Shown: positions 54,991 through 64,000, counted from the stretch's first letter. The stretch is 64,000 nt of DNA from Planctomycetota bacterium (GCA_022600195.1 JAHZKX010000065.1:1-64000); one strand, 5' to 3'. The notes: generated by a model not told the origin, from the sequence alone. Translations and numbers: made by a program.

Positions 54991-56227
54991 TGGGAACCTC
55001 TAAGGGTTGGGGGCCGATCGTCAAGACGGTAAAATTCGTCGCGGGATAAGTATGAATATAATCGAGCACGCGTTTGGTCGTCAGCTGCTGGATCTCTTCA
55101 CTGATCTGGTCCAGCGTGGTCACACGCTGGAGATAATACCAGTCACGGGCAATCGACGACGCACGCGAAGACGATGATTCCTGCGACATGACCAGCGAAC
55201 TTTTGGCGCGGGCTTTACAGCGTTCGAGTTCCGATTCCTCAATGCCTTCGCCCACACGCACCAGTTCCTGGAGGGTCACGTCCAGCGTTTCCTGGGCGCG
55301 TTCGGTGGTGGTGCCGGCATAACACAGCACGCGACCCAGTCCGGGCATACCCGTCAGCGATGCAGAGACGGTATAACACAGACCCCGTTTCTCGCGGACT
55401 TCGGTAAACAGTCGCGAACTCATGCCGCCACTTAATATACCAACGGCCGCCCAGGCGGCGTAATAGTCAGGGTGTCCGTAAGGAACCGCATCGTAGGCAA
55501 TGCCGATATGCGATTGTGTGCTTTCCTGCTCGGTGAAAAAGATTTTCTCTTCTTCCGGAACCAGATCGGGCTCTTCCCTGCCCGCACGAAATTCCCAGTC
55601 GCCGAAAATCTCTTCAATCATCTGTTTGACTTCTTCAAAGTCGATCTTGCCGGCGATCCCGATAATCGTTTCGTTTGGATGAAAGCAGGACTCGTACTGT
55701 GCTTGCACATCCTTGATTGTAATATGTTGCAGGTCAGCCAGTTCGCCATCGCTGGGCAGGCCCCAGGGAGCCGGAAAGGTTCGGCGTTTTAATTCAACCA
55801 TGGCTTTCTGGCGGGGATCATCTTCCACCGAGAGCAATGCTTGTGCGGTGCCGGCGCGGGATGCGTCAAATTGATCCTTGGGTAAATGGGGGGCTTTGAG
55901 GATCTCGCCATAGATTTTTAACGTCTCACCCAGATTCCCAGCCAGCGTCGCTCCGCTGAAGGTGATGTGGGCGCTGCTGGCTCCTTCGTGCCGTTGCACT
56001 CCCAGATCATCGAGAGCGCACGATAGCTGCTGACTGTTATAAGGACCCGCGCCGCGCGTGATGAGGTCGGAAAGGATACTGGCAGTGCCGCGCCGGTGAG
56101 GTTCGTCGTAAATACTGCCGCCGGGAACCATGATCGAAAACGCGGCCGATTGCACGCCTTCCATCGTTTCGGTAACCAGCGTTAAGCCGTTCGCAAACTG
56201 ATGAGTTTGAATCAGTTGTTTACCCAT
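54977..56227 (-). CDS. M16 peptidase-like partner subunit without zinc motif
   Basis: A 416-residue M16-fold protein in which the HxxEH site is replaced ([17 protein letters not shown]). The C-terminal half has [20 protein letters not shown], the R/Y pair that binds substrate in heterodimeric M16 enzymes. It is therefore the non-catalytic subunit of the pair with the gene at 53758-54990, which it overlaps by 14 bp. The split arrangement resembles bacterial two-subunit peptidases and mitochondrial MPP. Confidence 0.9.
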   Translation of the reverse strand: MGKQLIQTHQFANGLTLVTETMEGVQSAAFSIMVPGGSIYDEPHRRGTASILSDLITRGAGPYNSQQLSCALDDLGVQRHEGASSAHITFSGATLAGNLGETLKIYGEILKAPHLPKDQFDASRAGTAQALLSVEDDPRQKAMVELKRRTFPAPWGLPSDGELADLQHITIKDVQAQYESCFHPNETIIGIAGKIDFEEVKQMIEEIFGDWEFRAGREEPDLVPEEEKIFFTEQESTQSHIGIAYDAVPYGHPDYYAAWAAVGILSGGMSSRLFTEVREKRGLCYTVSASLTGMPGLGRVLCYAGTTTERAQETLDVTLQELVRVGEGIEESELERCKARAKSSLVMSQESSSSRASSIARDWYYLQRVTTLDQISEEIQQLTTKRVLDYIHTYPATNFTVLTIGPQPLEVPSDIS

Positions 56228-56421
56228 ACGGGGTGCAACCTTCCTTCGAGATTTGTGATTTCAGAGACCGGAATGAGTCAGAGAAAACTTGCACGAAAAT
56301 TTGCACAGTCGACCTGTAAATCGGACCGACAAAGGGCACCCTGCCAGCTCATTCCAAAATGACCCACGAAATCTTAGCGATTGGCGAAACGAATTGGTAG
56401 TTCCATGCAAAAAGTGGCCTC

Positions 56422-56540
56422 AATAAGTGGGAGTTCCATTTGGTGGCTCGGTTTATACAGAGTTCGCGTATGTCACAAGCAGATCGAAATCCAACCGATC
56501 AATCGCTCGACGTTGGTAACATATTCATCGTCAGCCGTTG
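56422..56540 (-). pseudogene. Relic of the 3' end of a GNAT acetyltransferase gene
   Basis: On the minus strand this segment reads ADDEYVTNVERLIGW, then is interrupted by a short insertion with a stop and continues TRTLYKPSHQMELP. The intact GNAT gene at 58156-58731 ends ADNEHAINLYRSIGFRLTRT and then LYKPSHHVEAPSY. The two stretches clearly share ancestry at both DNA and protein level. Only the last 35 or so codons are present, so this is a decayed copy of the GNAT 3' end in the same orientation. The enolase-family gene lies between the two copies. The rest of 56228-56705 shows nothing else I can name. Confidence 0.75.
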
Positions 56541-56705
56541 TTTGGGGCGAAACTCCACAGAGTCAAAAATGTCAGAAAAAATCGCCCGGCGCTAGAATCG
56601 AGGGGGGACGCGATGTTAGGATGGAGAATCAAACAGGCCGGGAAGCGGTTCCAGGCTCAACTCAGATCAACCCACATGGGATATCCCGGTTAAAGGAATC
56701 ATCTG

Positions 56706-58112
56706 GTGCGCTCACATAACAAATCGATTGCAACGAACCGAATCTCCAGAAGAAATTTCCTGTCCACAAGTCTGGCGGGAGTCGCTGGTACCGGAATTCT
56801 GTCGACGATTGCCAACTCGGTACAGGCGGCAGAAAAACGAGCATCAAAGAAACATTTACGAGTCGAACGCATCGAGCGAACTACGGTGAAGGTTCCCTTT
56901 CGAAGAGTACCTGCCCGGAACATGGCACGCGAATTACCGCATTGGCAGTATACCGAAATTGTCGAAGTCCATTTGAAATCGGGCCATGTCGGCTTTGGAG
57001 AAACGCTGCTCTATTATACCTGGAATGCCACTTCAGACGAAGCCGTCCAACGGGCGCAAGGCAAGAATGCCGCCGAGTTGATGTGGGATGACGAACTCGG
57101 AGCCGGTCTGCAAATGGCGCTCTTCGATGCGGTCGCGAAAGCAGCCGAGGTACCCGTACATGCTTTGCTGGGCAAGCAGGTTTATGAAAAGACGCCGCTC
57201 TCCTGGTGGAACATCGATACTTCAGTCAAGGACATGGCTTTGGAATGTGCCGAGGCGTACAAGCAGGGCTATATGTCCTACAAAACCAAAGGCCGTCCCT
57301 GGTTCGATGTGTGGGCTCAAGTCGAAGAGGCGAGCAAAGTCGTTCCCGATAACTTTAAAATCGACATGGACTTCAACGATACATTGCTCGACGCCGAGCG
57401 TGCCATTCCGATTCTAAAAGACCTGGAAAAGTACCCACAAGTCGACATTTTTGAGTCTCCGATTTTTCAAACCGATGTTGCGGGAAACAAAAAGTTGATG
57501 GCTGCCACCGATGTGAACATCGCCATGCATTATGGTACCCCCGACCCGCTTGTTGCGATTCGTGAGAACATCTGCGATGGTTTTGTGATTGGTCACGGAG
57601 CCAATGAGCTGATGGCCTCCGCTGCGGTAGCTGCGATGGCAGACAAGCCGTTCTGGTTACAATTGGTCGGCACGGGAATCACCGCTGCCTTCTCACTGCA
57701 TTTCGGCGGAGTTCTGAGCCATGCAACATGGCCAGCGGTGAATTGCCACCAGCTTTACAAACACAATCTGTTGACCGAACCGATTGTCGTTAAGGACGGA
57801 TTCGCCAAAGTTCCCGACAAGCCGGGACTGGGTTATGAACTGGATCGTGACCTGATTGAAAAACTCCGTGTCAAAAAACCGTCCGACCGCCCGGAGCCAC
57901 CTCGCTTAATCGAAACCACATGGAAAGACGGTCGCAAGATGTATTTCGGCAATACGGGCGAAGTGAATTTCGTCCTCACCCCGGGCCAGGAAGGAGTCAT
58001 TCCCTTCTTCGAACGCGGCGTCGACACACGCCTGGTTCCAAACGATGGCTCAAAAGAATGGAAAGAGTTGTATCGCAAAGCCAGTCGAAAACCGTTATTG
58101 ATCAAAGGGTAA
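56706..58112 (+). CDS. Tat-exported enolase-superfamily protein (mandelate racemase type)
   Basis: A 468-residue protein. The GTG start at 56706 has AAAGGA eight bases upstream and begins a Tat signal (RISRRNFLSTSLAG). The barrel domain has YKTKGRPW, where Lys of the K-x-K motif is the usual base, KIDMDFNDTLLDAERAI (first metal Asp) and DIFESPIF (Glu). HYGTPDPLVAIRENI carries the third ligand region. Racemase, epimerase or acid-sugar dehydratase activity is possible, and the substrate cannot be told. The gene is flanked by the GNAT tail relic on the left and the intact GNAT gene on the right, which suggests that it moved in. Confidence 0.87.
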   Translation: MRSHNKSIATNRISRRNFLSTSLAGVAGTGILSTIANSVQAAEKRASKKHLRVERIERTTVKVPFRRVPARNMARELPHWQYTEIVEVHLKSGHVGFGETLLYYTWNATSDEAVQRAQGKNAAELMWDDELGAGLQMALFDAVAKAAEVPVHALLGKQVYEKTPLSWWNIDTSVKDMALECAEAYKQGYMSYKTKGRPWFDVWAQVEEASKVVPDNFKIDMDFNDTLLDAERAIPILKDLEKYPQVDIFESPIFQTDVAGNKKLMAATDVNIAMHYGTPDPLVAIRENICDGFVIGHGANELMASAAVAAMADKPFWLQLVGTGITAAFSLHFGGVLSHATWPAVNCHQLYKHNLLTEPIVVKDGFAKVPDKPGLGYELDRDLIEKLRVKKPSDRPEPPRLIETTWKDGRKMYFGNTGEVNFVLTPGQEGVIPFFERGVDTRLVPNDGSKEWKELYRKASRKPLLIKG

Positions 58113-58155
58113 GACGCAGCGCAAAACAGCTTTAACTTTGCAAATCGATCCCACT

Positions 58156-58731
58156 TTAATAAGAAGGGGCTTCCACGTGGTGGCTGGGTTTGTACAGAGT
58201 CCGCGTGAGCCGAAAGCCGATCGACCGATAGAGGTTGATGGCGTGTTCGTTGTCGGCGGTCACTTCCAGATAGGCGCGTTTCGCGCCCGCGTCCCGGAAG
58301 CCGATCAGGCATTTATTGACCAGTGCCCTGCCTAAGCCCAAACCACGATGCTTGGGAGTGATGCCCACGTTCTGGATGGCGCCCATGATACTGCTGGGCT
58401 TGATAGCCTGAATGGTTCCACAATCAACGGCGTCTTCATTGCCCATGCCATCCCAGGTAATCAACCAGGTAGCCGATGGTAGAAAATTGCGCTGTTTCGA
58501 AATATCCTTCATCAGTTTACGACAGCCTTCGAAATCTCCCAGACAGGGAAAAACGCGTGCATCCATCTCGGAACGGAAGCTGTGATACTTGGCGACGGCG
58601 TGGCGCTCGACGGTAGTCAGTTCCCAGGGACACCAACGATAGCCATCGGGAAGTTCAGAATCTTCCAGAATCGCCTTACGTAACTCGATCTCCATTCGAA
58701 ATCGACGAAAATAAGTGTCGGTGAAATCCAT
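58156..58731 (-). CDS. GNAT family N-acetyltransferase
   Basis: A protein of about 191 residues with the GNAT core at its C-terminal half: NVGITPKHRGLGLGRALVNK (acetyl-CoA pyrophosphate loop) and YLEVTADNEHAINLYRSIGF. The acceptor is unknown. The frame is open to 58776; Met at 58731 (MDFTDTYFRRFRMEIEL) is my preferred start, but the ribosome-binding site is weak. A decayed copy of its last 35 codons lies at 56422-56540. It converges with the enolase-family gene with a 43-bp gap. Confidence 0.9.
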   Translation of the reverse strand: MDFTDTYFRRFRMEIELRKAILEDSELPDGYRWCPWELTTVERHAVAKYHSFRSEMDARVFPCLGDFEGCRKLMKDISKQRNFLPSATWLITWDGMGNEDAVDCGTIQAIKPSSIMGAIQNVGITPKHRGLGLGRALVNKCLIGFRDAGAKRAYLEVTADNEHAINLYRSIGFRLTRTLYKPSHHVEAPSY

Positions 58732-59155
58732 AACAGTCTCGCAGAAAACGAGGAGCCGAACTGAAAAGCCGGACAATCAGAGATACGTCCAATTTTAGCA
58801 TTCTCTATACGACTGTCAATCTGGAGAGCCCCTTTGAGCAGGAATCGGCCTATTATTCTTTGCGAAACCGGTGTGTCGTGTCTGCTGTATCTGATTCGAG
58901 TAGTACACCCAATTTACGCAAAATGCGGATTAAGTCTAATTCATGCACAAAAAACAGGTTTTGATTTTTTTTCTGCCCGCTTTAGCTCAAGTGAGAAAGT
59001 ATCAGCCAATCTGGATTGATCGGTTCTCAAATTGACGGTGAGCTACTTAGTTGAAAAACCAACCAAAAGCTCTAAAATGAGAGGGACGACATGATTCCTC
59101 GTGAACATGCCACTTTCCCGCCACGATCCCTACCCTGTTTGGAGTAAATCCCACA
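58732..59155. other. Intergenic interval without a visible gene
   Basis: About 420 bp between the GNAT and LuxE-like genes. I see no gene or strong hairpin. A T-rich run at 58961-58972 and GGAG at 59141-59144 (the ribosome-binding site of the next gene) are the only landmarks. Confidence 0.4.
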
Positions 59156-60259
59156 GTGACAGACAACAGCAACTTAGACGAATTGGTAAAACAGAATCAG
59201 GAAGCACTCGATGCCCATACTCTGGAGTCTGTTAAGTGGCATTTTAGTCCCGAAACCGGGTCCCCATATTGGCTGGAGAAAGCCAAGTCGCTGGATTTCA
59301 ATCCTTTGACCGATGTGAAATGTTTCAATGATTTAAACAAGTTCCCCTTGTTTGAAGATGATGAACTGCGCGGCGGGCCGGTCGACCGCTGGATTCCCAA
59401 AGCATTACTCGGAAAGCCAACGTATGTTTTCGAAACCGGCGGTACAACCGGAATTCCTAAATCCCGCGTGGTGATCGACGATTTCCGCATCGACTATGAA
59501 AATTTTAGCGAAACACTGCCCGATGAATCGTTCCCGAAAGGTTCAAACTGGTTGATGCTCGGTCCTTCCGGTCCTCGTCGCCTGCGTTTGGCTGTCGAAC
59601 ACATGGCCCAATATCGTGGCGGCATTTCCTTCTGCGTCGACCTGGATCCACGCTGGGTTGTCAAGCTGATCAAAAAAGGCAAGATTGACGAAGTCAAGGA
59701 ATACAGTGCCCATGTGATTGATCAGGCGATGGCCATTTTAGGAGCCGGGCACGAAATCAAATGTATGTTTACGACGCCAAAACTACTCGAAGCGCTCGCC
59801 ATGCGATTGATGGATGAAGGTTCGAGTATCGAAGAAGCCGGCATCAAAGGAATCTTCTGCGGCGGAACCGAATTCACGCAGCAATGGTATCGTTTCGCTC
59901 GCGAAGAACTGCTAGGCGAGAACGTTTATATCACCCCCACCTATGGGAATACATTGATGGGGCTGGCCTGTGGTCGGCCCTTTGATCCGGCAGACGATTA
60001 TAAAATTACCTATTACGCACCGCAGCCCCGCGCTGTGATTCGTGTTGTGGATTTTGATGATCACACCAAAGTCGTCGGATACAACGAGACAGGCCGCGTG
60101 AAACTGTTCACAATGACCAAAGAATTGTTCATTCCCGGCTTCCTGGAAAGAGACGAAGGAGAACGAGAAGTACCACACCTGAAATATCCGTGGGATGGTG
60201 TGAGCGGCGTGCGTCCCTTCCATGAGATTGCACAATCAACAACCGTGGGCGTTTATTAA
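59156..60259 (+). CDS. LuxE/phenylacetate-CoA-ligase-like adenylate-forming enzyme
   Basis: A 367-residue protein. The AMP-binding P-loop is ETGGTTGIPKSRV. GIFCGGTEFTQQWYRFAREE and YITPTYGNTLMGLACG follow as the nucleotide-binding core, with DFDDHTKVVGYNETGRVKLF near the C-terminus. The length and layout resemble LuxE acyl-protein synthetases and the N-terminal part of PaaK-type ligases, without a large C-terminal lid. It begins with GTG (59156) after GGAG. The acyl-CoA reductase/aldehyde dehydrogenase gene lies 153 bp downstream on the same strand. Together they could activate a carboxylic acid and reduce it to an aldehyde, which is an inference. Confidence 0.75.
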   Translation: MTDNSNLDELVKQNQEALDAHTLESVKWHFSPETGSPYWLEKAKSLDFNPLTDVKCFNDLNKFPLFEDDELRGGPVDRWIPKALLGKPTYVFETGGTTGIPKSRVVIDDFRIDYENFSETLPDESFPKGSNWLMLGPSGPRRLRLAVEHMAQYRGGISFCVDLDPRWVVKLIKKGKIDEVKEYSAHVIDQAMAILGAGHEIKCMFTTPKLLEALAMRLMDEGSSIEEAGIKGIFCGGTEFTQQWYRFAREELLGENVYITPTYGNTLMGLACGRPFDPADDYKITYYAPQPRAVIRVVDFDDHTKVVGYNETGRVKLFTMTKELFIPGFLERDEGEREVPHLKYPWDGVSGVRPFHEIAQSTTVGVY

Positions 60260-60412
60260 TCGATGCGTCTATCTGGCGGAATCGAGTTTGTCGTCCGTCA
60301 ATTGAGCGGCGCATGATAATGAGTCCGCGTCGGATGTTTTGAAAATCTGAGTCAATTTGCTTTATGCGTGATCACAATGTGATTCGCATGCTATTCATAA
60401 AGGAACACGACT

Positions 60413-61849
60413 GTGTTGGAAATACCTGTGATTCGCTGGGGTAAACCTTACGAAAGTTTTGATCAACAGGAAGTCGTCCATTTTGAAACGGGCGAACCGT
60501 TGGCAAAAGTGCACCAGGCCAATGCGGGTCTGGTCAAAATGGATATGCGAAAAGCACAACGTGCTCGAGATTTATTGCGGGAAATTCCGGTCTCGAAACT
60601 GCTGGAAATCTGCAAAAAAGCAGCCGAACTTTACATGACGGCGGAACTCCCCTTGGGCAATGGCACACAGACCCCCGAAGAGTTTTGTCGGATTCAGTCT
60701 GCGAGTACAGGCATGCCGGAATGGATGTGTGCCGGCAATATGAAAAAAGTCGCCTTTGTGCTGGAGCATATGGATGAGATTCTCGATTCATTAACCCGCG
60801 GCCTGCCTCTGGATATGTTGACCAAGGGTTATGGCAAAGAAGAACGTGGCGTGATGATGAGCTATCAGGCGAATTCGCCCGTGCTCGGACTGGTACTGCC
60901 TTCCAACTCTCCCGGCGTGCATACGTTGTGGATGCCCATTCTGCCAATGCAGATTGGTCTCGTTTTAAAACCCGGATCTTCAGAACCGTGGACTCCCTAT
61001 CGCATGACCGAAGCCTTCTGTCAGGCGGGTATTCCTCGCGAATGTATTTCTGTCTATCCCGGGCCACACGATGTGGGCTCTACGGTAACCGAACTCTGTC
61101 AGCGCGTCATGCTGTTCGGCGGTCAGGCAACCATTGATAAATACAAAGGCAACCCGAACGTGCAGGCACACGGGCCCGGATTCAGTAAAATCTTGTTGGG
61201 CGACGACGTCGTCGACCGCTGGGAAGACTATTTGGATTTGATGGTCGATAGTATTTTCCAGAACGGTGGTCGCAGTTGTATTAATGCTTCTGGCGTCTGG
61301 GCTTCTCGTCATACCGAAGCCATTGCGGATGCGATTGCAAAACGCATCGGACCTGCAGGACCCACTTCGATGACCGATCCTGAAGCGCCACTGGCTGCTT
61401 TCACAATGACAGGGGCTGCCCAATCCATGAACGGCTCGATTGAAGCCGGCTTAAGCGAGCCCGGCGTCACAGAAGTGACCGCCCAATATCGAGATGGCGA
61501 TCGATTGATTGAACTCGAACGTTGTGATTATCTCAGGCCGACCATCGTGCATTGTAAAAACACCGACGCGACATTGGCGAACACCGAATATATGTTCCCG
61601 ATGGCTTCAGTCGTGCAATGCGAGCAAAAAGACATGTTGAAGAAAATTGGTTCCACGTTGGTCTGTACGGCGATTACAGAAGATGAAAAATGGTCGCAGC
61701 AATTACTGGATGCGACTCATATCGATCGTCTCAATATCGGCCCGATCAAAACCAACGCCTTGAACTGGCTCCAACCGCACGAGGGAAACATCGTCGAATT
61801 TCTCTTCCGCGCACGTGCCTTCCAGAATGAAACACCGGCAGCTCACTGA
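60413..61849 (+). CDS. Aldehyde dehydrogenase / LuxC-like acyl reductase
   Basis: A 478-residue member of the ALDH superfamily. The catalytic cysteine is in FQNGGRSCINASGVWASR, preceded by VLGLVLPSNSPGVHTLW (NAD-binding region) and GLVLKPGSSEPWTP. The order of motifs fits the LuxC or acylating ALDH branch. It begins with GTG (60413) after AAAGGA. It probably works with the LuxE-like gene upstream as a reductase of activated acyl groups. No luciferase (luxAB), decarbonylase or alcohol dehydrogenase gene is next to it. Confidence 0.8.
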   Translation: MLEIPVIRWGKPYESFDQQEVVHFETGEPLAKVHQANAGLVKMDMRKAQRARDLLREIPVSKLLEICKKAAELYMTAELPLGNGTQTPEEFCRIQSASTGMPEWMCAGNMKKVAFVLEHMDEILDSLTRGLPLDMLTKGYGKEERGVMMSYQANSPVLGLVLPSNSPGVHTLWMPILPMQIGLVLKPGSSEPWTPYRMTEAFCQAGIPRECISVYPGPHDVGSTVTELCQRVMLFGGQATIDKYKGNPNVQAHGPGFSKILLGDDVVDRWEDYLDLMVDSIFQNGGRSCINASGVWASRHTEAIADAIAKRIGPAGPTSMTDPEAPLAAFTMTGAAQSMNGSIEAGLSEPGVTEVTAQYRDGDRLIELERCDYLRPTIVHCKNTDATLANTEYMFPMASVVQCEQKDMLKKIGSTLVCTAITEDEKWSQQLLDATHIDRLNIGPIKTNALNWLQPHEGNIVEFLFRARAFQNETPAAH

Positions 61850-62018
61850 GAGTTCGCTATTTCGTGGGTTTCAATACTGCATGATCAATGTAGAGTCACT
61901 GTCTGGCAATCCGTCTGGATGAAATGGAATTCAGCGGATTTTCTTGGCATGTCTTTAACGAAGCGTGCTATAATCGTCGACTCACTTGCAAAGCGATTCT
62001 GACGTGAATGGACTGCTG

Positions 62019-63587
62019 ATGTTAAATTTAAGTTCTCCTCTATGGTTGCTACCGGTTCTCGTTTTTACTCTGATTCTGCCATCAGGCTGCGGTAAGACCG
62101 ATGTGGCATCGGAATCGAAAAGTGAACCGGTTGTTTTGCCAAAGATTATAAAATCACCAGAGGCAACGGTATTGCTGATCACTGCCAAAGAACTGATGAC
62201 CGCTTGGGAACCATTTGCAACGTGGAAGGAACAGGGAGGAAAATACACAAAAATCATCAGTGTGGAGTCGATTGCCAAAATGTACAAGGCAAAGACGATC
62301 CAAGAGAAAATTCGACTCTGTGTGCGCGATCACATTGATCACTATCAGACCCGCTGGGTGATATTGGGCGGCGATAGCCTGCCAGGAGGAAACGGACTGG
62401 TTCCGGGCGGTCATACGACAATGCATGCACAGGAACCAGAGGGGATTCCGACCGACATCGTTTATTTGAGTAAAACAGACTGGGATGCCGACGGTGATGG
62501 AATCTATGGCGAGTGGCAAGATGATCGCAAAGCAATTTCCTATCCGGACGGTAGTGTGGGTTTGGGGCGCATCCCAGTAAGAACAGTCGCCGATGTAAAG
62601 GCGTTTACGGAAAAAGTCGTTGCCTATGAATCACGATATCCCACTGATGATTTCGCTCAACAGATGGTCTATACCTGCACCGACAACCCCGCATATCCCA
62701 AAGTTCGCAAGAGTTGGGATGGGCACGTCTCCAAAGTCTGGCAGCAAGGCAAAGTCAGTCGGTTCTTTTCTGAAGTGACTCCCTGGGATAAAAAAGATGA
62801 GCCGGGAAGCTACGACTTGAGTGCAGAGCATCTGGTCTCTCTCATCAATGGAAAGACGACAGGCAAACTGCATATTCACGGGCATGGTCACCTGCCGGGG
62901 TGGGTTCTTGAAGGCTCAATGTTCTCTGCGAAACACGTTGGTCAATTAAAGAATGATGGAGCGTATCCGTTAATCACAACGGTCTCCTGCAATACAGGCG
63001 AGTACGATTCAGCCAATGATCCCTCAATTGTCGAGTCTATGATCCGCCAGCCACAGGGTGGCTCAGTCGCGGTTGTCGCTCCCATTCGAACGGGTAAACC
63101 GCACTTCCACGAACGCTCGGATTTTCGTTTGATGGTTCTGGAAGGAAAACTAGACGGAACTACAATGACGATGACCCGCTATTGGTCGCACGGTCTGGGA
63201 CGTGGCTTATCTACCGGAGAAGCTTTGATGCAGGCAAAAGCCGATATGACAGAAGATGCACTCAAGACTCCCGGCTATCATCTTTGCATTTGTGAACTGA
63301 ATTTGCTCGGTGACCCGACATTGGGTATGCGGTCAAAATCACCACGCACACCAAAATTGATCGCGCCAAAAACAATTGGCACGGGTAAACAGGCCATTGT
63401 GATCGAAACTGACGCACCCAATAGTATGGTCTGCCTCTGGAGAGAGAATGCAATTCGTGCGATGCAGCCTACAGATGCAACAGGCAAAGTGACATTTGAG
63501 TATTCGAATGCGACTGCAGGCACATTATTGGCGACGCTCAACGGGCCAAATTTGAATAGAGTAACGGCGCAAATCGAAGTGAAATGA
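62019..63587 (+). CDS. C25 (gingipain-type) peptidase lipoprotein
   Basis: A protein of about 522 residues with a signal sequence and lipobox LPSGC near residue 23, so it is probably lipid-anchored. VILGGDSLPGGNGLVPGGH and PTDIVYLSKTDWDADGDGIY match the C25 subdomain. The catalytic dyad fits LHIHGHGHLPGW (His) and TTVSCNTGEYDSAND (Cys). The C-terminal part (about 450-522) is a small Ig-like beta domain. C25 enzymes cut after Arg or Lys in other bacteria; specificity here is unknown. The frame opens with TTG at 61986, but ATG 62019 places the lipid signal correctly. Its stop codon directly abuts the stop of the convergent gene. Confidence 0.85.
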   Translation: MLNLSSPLWLLPVLVFTLILPSGCGKTDVASESKSEPVVLPKIIKSPEATVLLITAKELMTAWEPFATWKEQGGKYTKIISVESIAKMYKAKTIQEKIRLCVRDHIDHYQTRWVILGGDSLPGGNGLVPGGHTTMHAQEPEGIPTDIVYLSKTDWDADGDGIYGEWQDDRKAISYPDGSVGLGRIPVRTVADVKAFTEKVVAYESRYPTDDFAQQMVYTCTDNPAYPKVRKSWDGHVSKVWQQGKVSRFFSEVTPWDKKDEPGSYDLSAEHLVSLINGKTTGKLHIHGHGHLPGWVLEGSMFSAKHVGQLKNDGAYPLITTVSCNTGEYDSANDPSIVESMIRQPQGGSVAVVAPIRTGKPHFHERSDFRLMVLEGKLDGTTMTMTRYWSHGLGRGLSTGEALMQAKADMTEDALKTPGYHLCICELNLLGDPTLGMRSKSPRTPKLIAPKTIGTGKQAIVIETDAPNSMVCLWRENAIRAMQPTDATGKVTFEYSNATAGTLLATLNGPNLNRVTAQIEVK

Positions 63588-64000
63588 TCAGGCAGATTTG
63601 GCGAGCTGAGGCCGATCGTATTCTCGAACCAGATTGGCAATCCCTTGCGGAGATTCAGAGAGCATCCAGTCAATAATACGCCAGTCTGACCAACGCGCGT
63701 CGGGGTCGGTTGAAGAAGCACTGATGAAGCCCAGGTGCCCGCCATATTTTGTAAGATGCATGGTCACCTTATTGTGGTTTGCTACTTTATTCATGATTTC
63801 TGAATAAGTATCGACGGGAACCAGAGGGTCGTCCTTTGCTGTGACAATCAATGTGGGAACATCGATTTGAGTCATGATTTCTGCAGGGCTGCATTGTGAA
63901 TAATAATCTTCCGCCGATTCGTACCCGATCAGAGGCGCGGTAAATTGATTATCAAAGTCATGCATATTCTTGGGATAATTTTCCCCGGATATTGTATGTG
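63588..64000 (-). CDS. YheT-like alpha/beta hydrolase, C-terminal part, cut by window edge
   Basis: The minus-strand frame is open to the window end, reading ISGENYPKNMHDFDNQFTAP. It continues as GYESAEDYYSQCSPAEIMTQ, the pattern of the COG0429/YheT hydrolases. The catalytic Asp is in VTAKDDPLVPV and the His in KYGGHLGFI. The nucleophile Ser is beyond the window. The role of this family is poorly known. At least 137 residues are present. Confidence 0.88.
   Translation of the reverse strand, partial: HTISGENYPKNMHDFDNQFTAPLIGYESAEDYYSQCSPAEIMTQIDVPTLIVTAKDDPLVPVDTYSEIMNKVANHNKVTMHLTKYGGHLGFISASSTDPDARWSDWRIIDWMLSESPQGIANLVREYDRPQLAKSA

Overview
The window looks like a chromosomal segment of a Planctomycetes bacterium, most likely a Gimesia-like marine member of the Planctomycetaceae. 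This is inferred from the gene families present. They include a DUF1559 pseudopilin-like protein with a small lipoprotein, two DUF1549/DUF1553 plus DUF1501 modules, a sulfatase and a sialidase, a giant membrane Ser/Thr kinase with a beta-helix-like ectodomain, and a glucose-dehydrogenase-like protein fused to CxxCH domains. Base composition is moderate and genes lie on both strands in short operons. The left edge cuts an IS1380-type transposase and the right edge cuts a YheT-like hydrolase.

Layout. 0-2.8 kb is a small accessory island. An intact tRNA-Met (2677-2750) faces an exact 47-bp copy of its 3' part at 418-464, with a decayed third copy at 2411-2457. The lipoprotein and DUF1559 genes sit between the copies. 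3-16 kb holds a secreted sialidase, peptidase T, a C-terminal processing peptidase coupled to a propeller protein, and a signalling group: a 1458-aa Ser/Thr kinase, an FHA-GAF histidine kinase and a divergent receiver-like protein. 16-32 kb is mostly housekeeping and stress functions: superoxide dismutase, glycosyltransferase, a distant BshC-like protein, the two halves of a Fet-type ABC exporter separated by other genes, a fused APH/P-loop kinase, a PfkB sugar kinase, an SGNH hydrolase, an iron-type alcohol dehydrogenase, glutathione peroxidase, FHA and Nudix proteins, and two coupled membrane proteins. 32-52 kb is rich in secreted planctomycete catabolic-type proteins: two cytochrome-like/DUF1501 modules, a sulfatase with an atypical active-site motif, and a 1080-aa dehydrogenase-cytochrome fusion. 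52-54 kb is a gene-poor, AT-richer patch with a small membrane protein and a gene broken by an in-frame amber codon. 54-64 kb holds a two-subunit M16 peptidase, a Tat-exported enolase-superfamily protein bracketed by an intact GNAT gene and a relic of the end of a related one, a LuxE/LuxC-like pair, and a C25 (gingipain-type) lipoprotein.

Most notable signals: (1) the tRNA-Met-bracketed cassette without an integrase; (2) the duplicated GNAT 3' end around an enolase-family gene; (3) the LuxE/LuxC-like pair; (4) the BshC-like protein; (5) a G9 tract in the ribosome-binding site of a lipoprotein gene; (6) the amber-interrupted gene; (7) the sulfatase with Thr in place of Pro/Ala in its maturation motif. 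No CRISPR array, rRNA operon, phage structural gene or biosynthetic megasynthase was seen. All functional calls come from reading the sequence and remembered family motifs; no database search was run.
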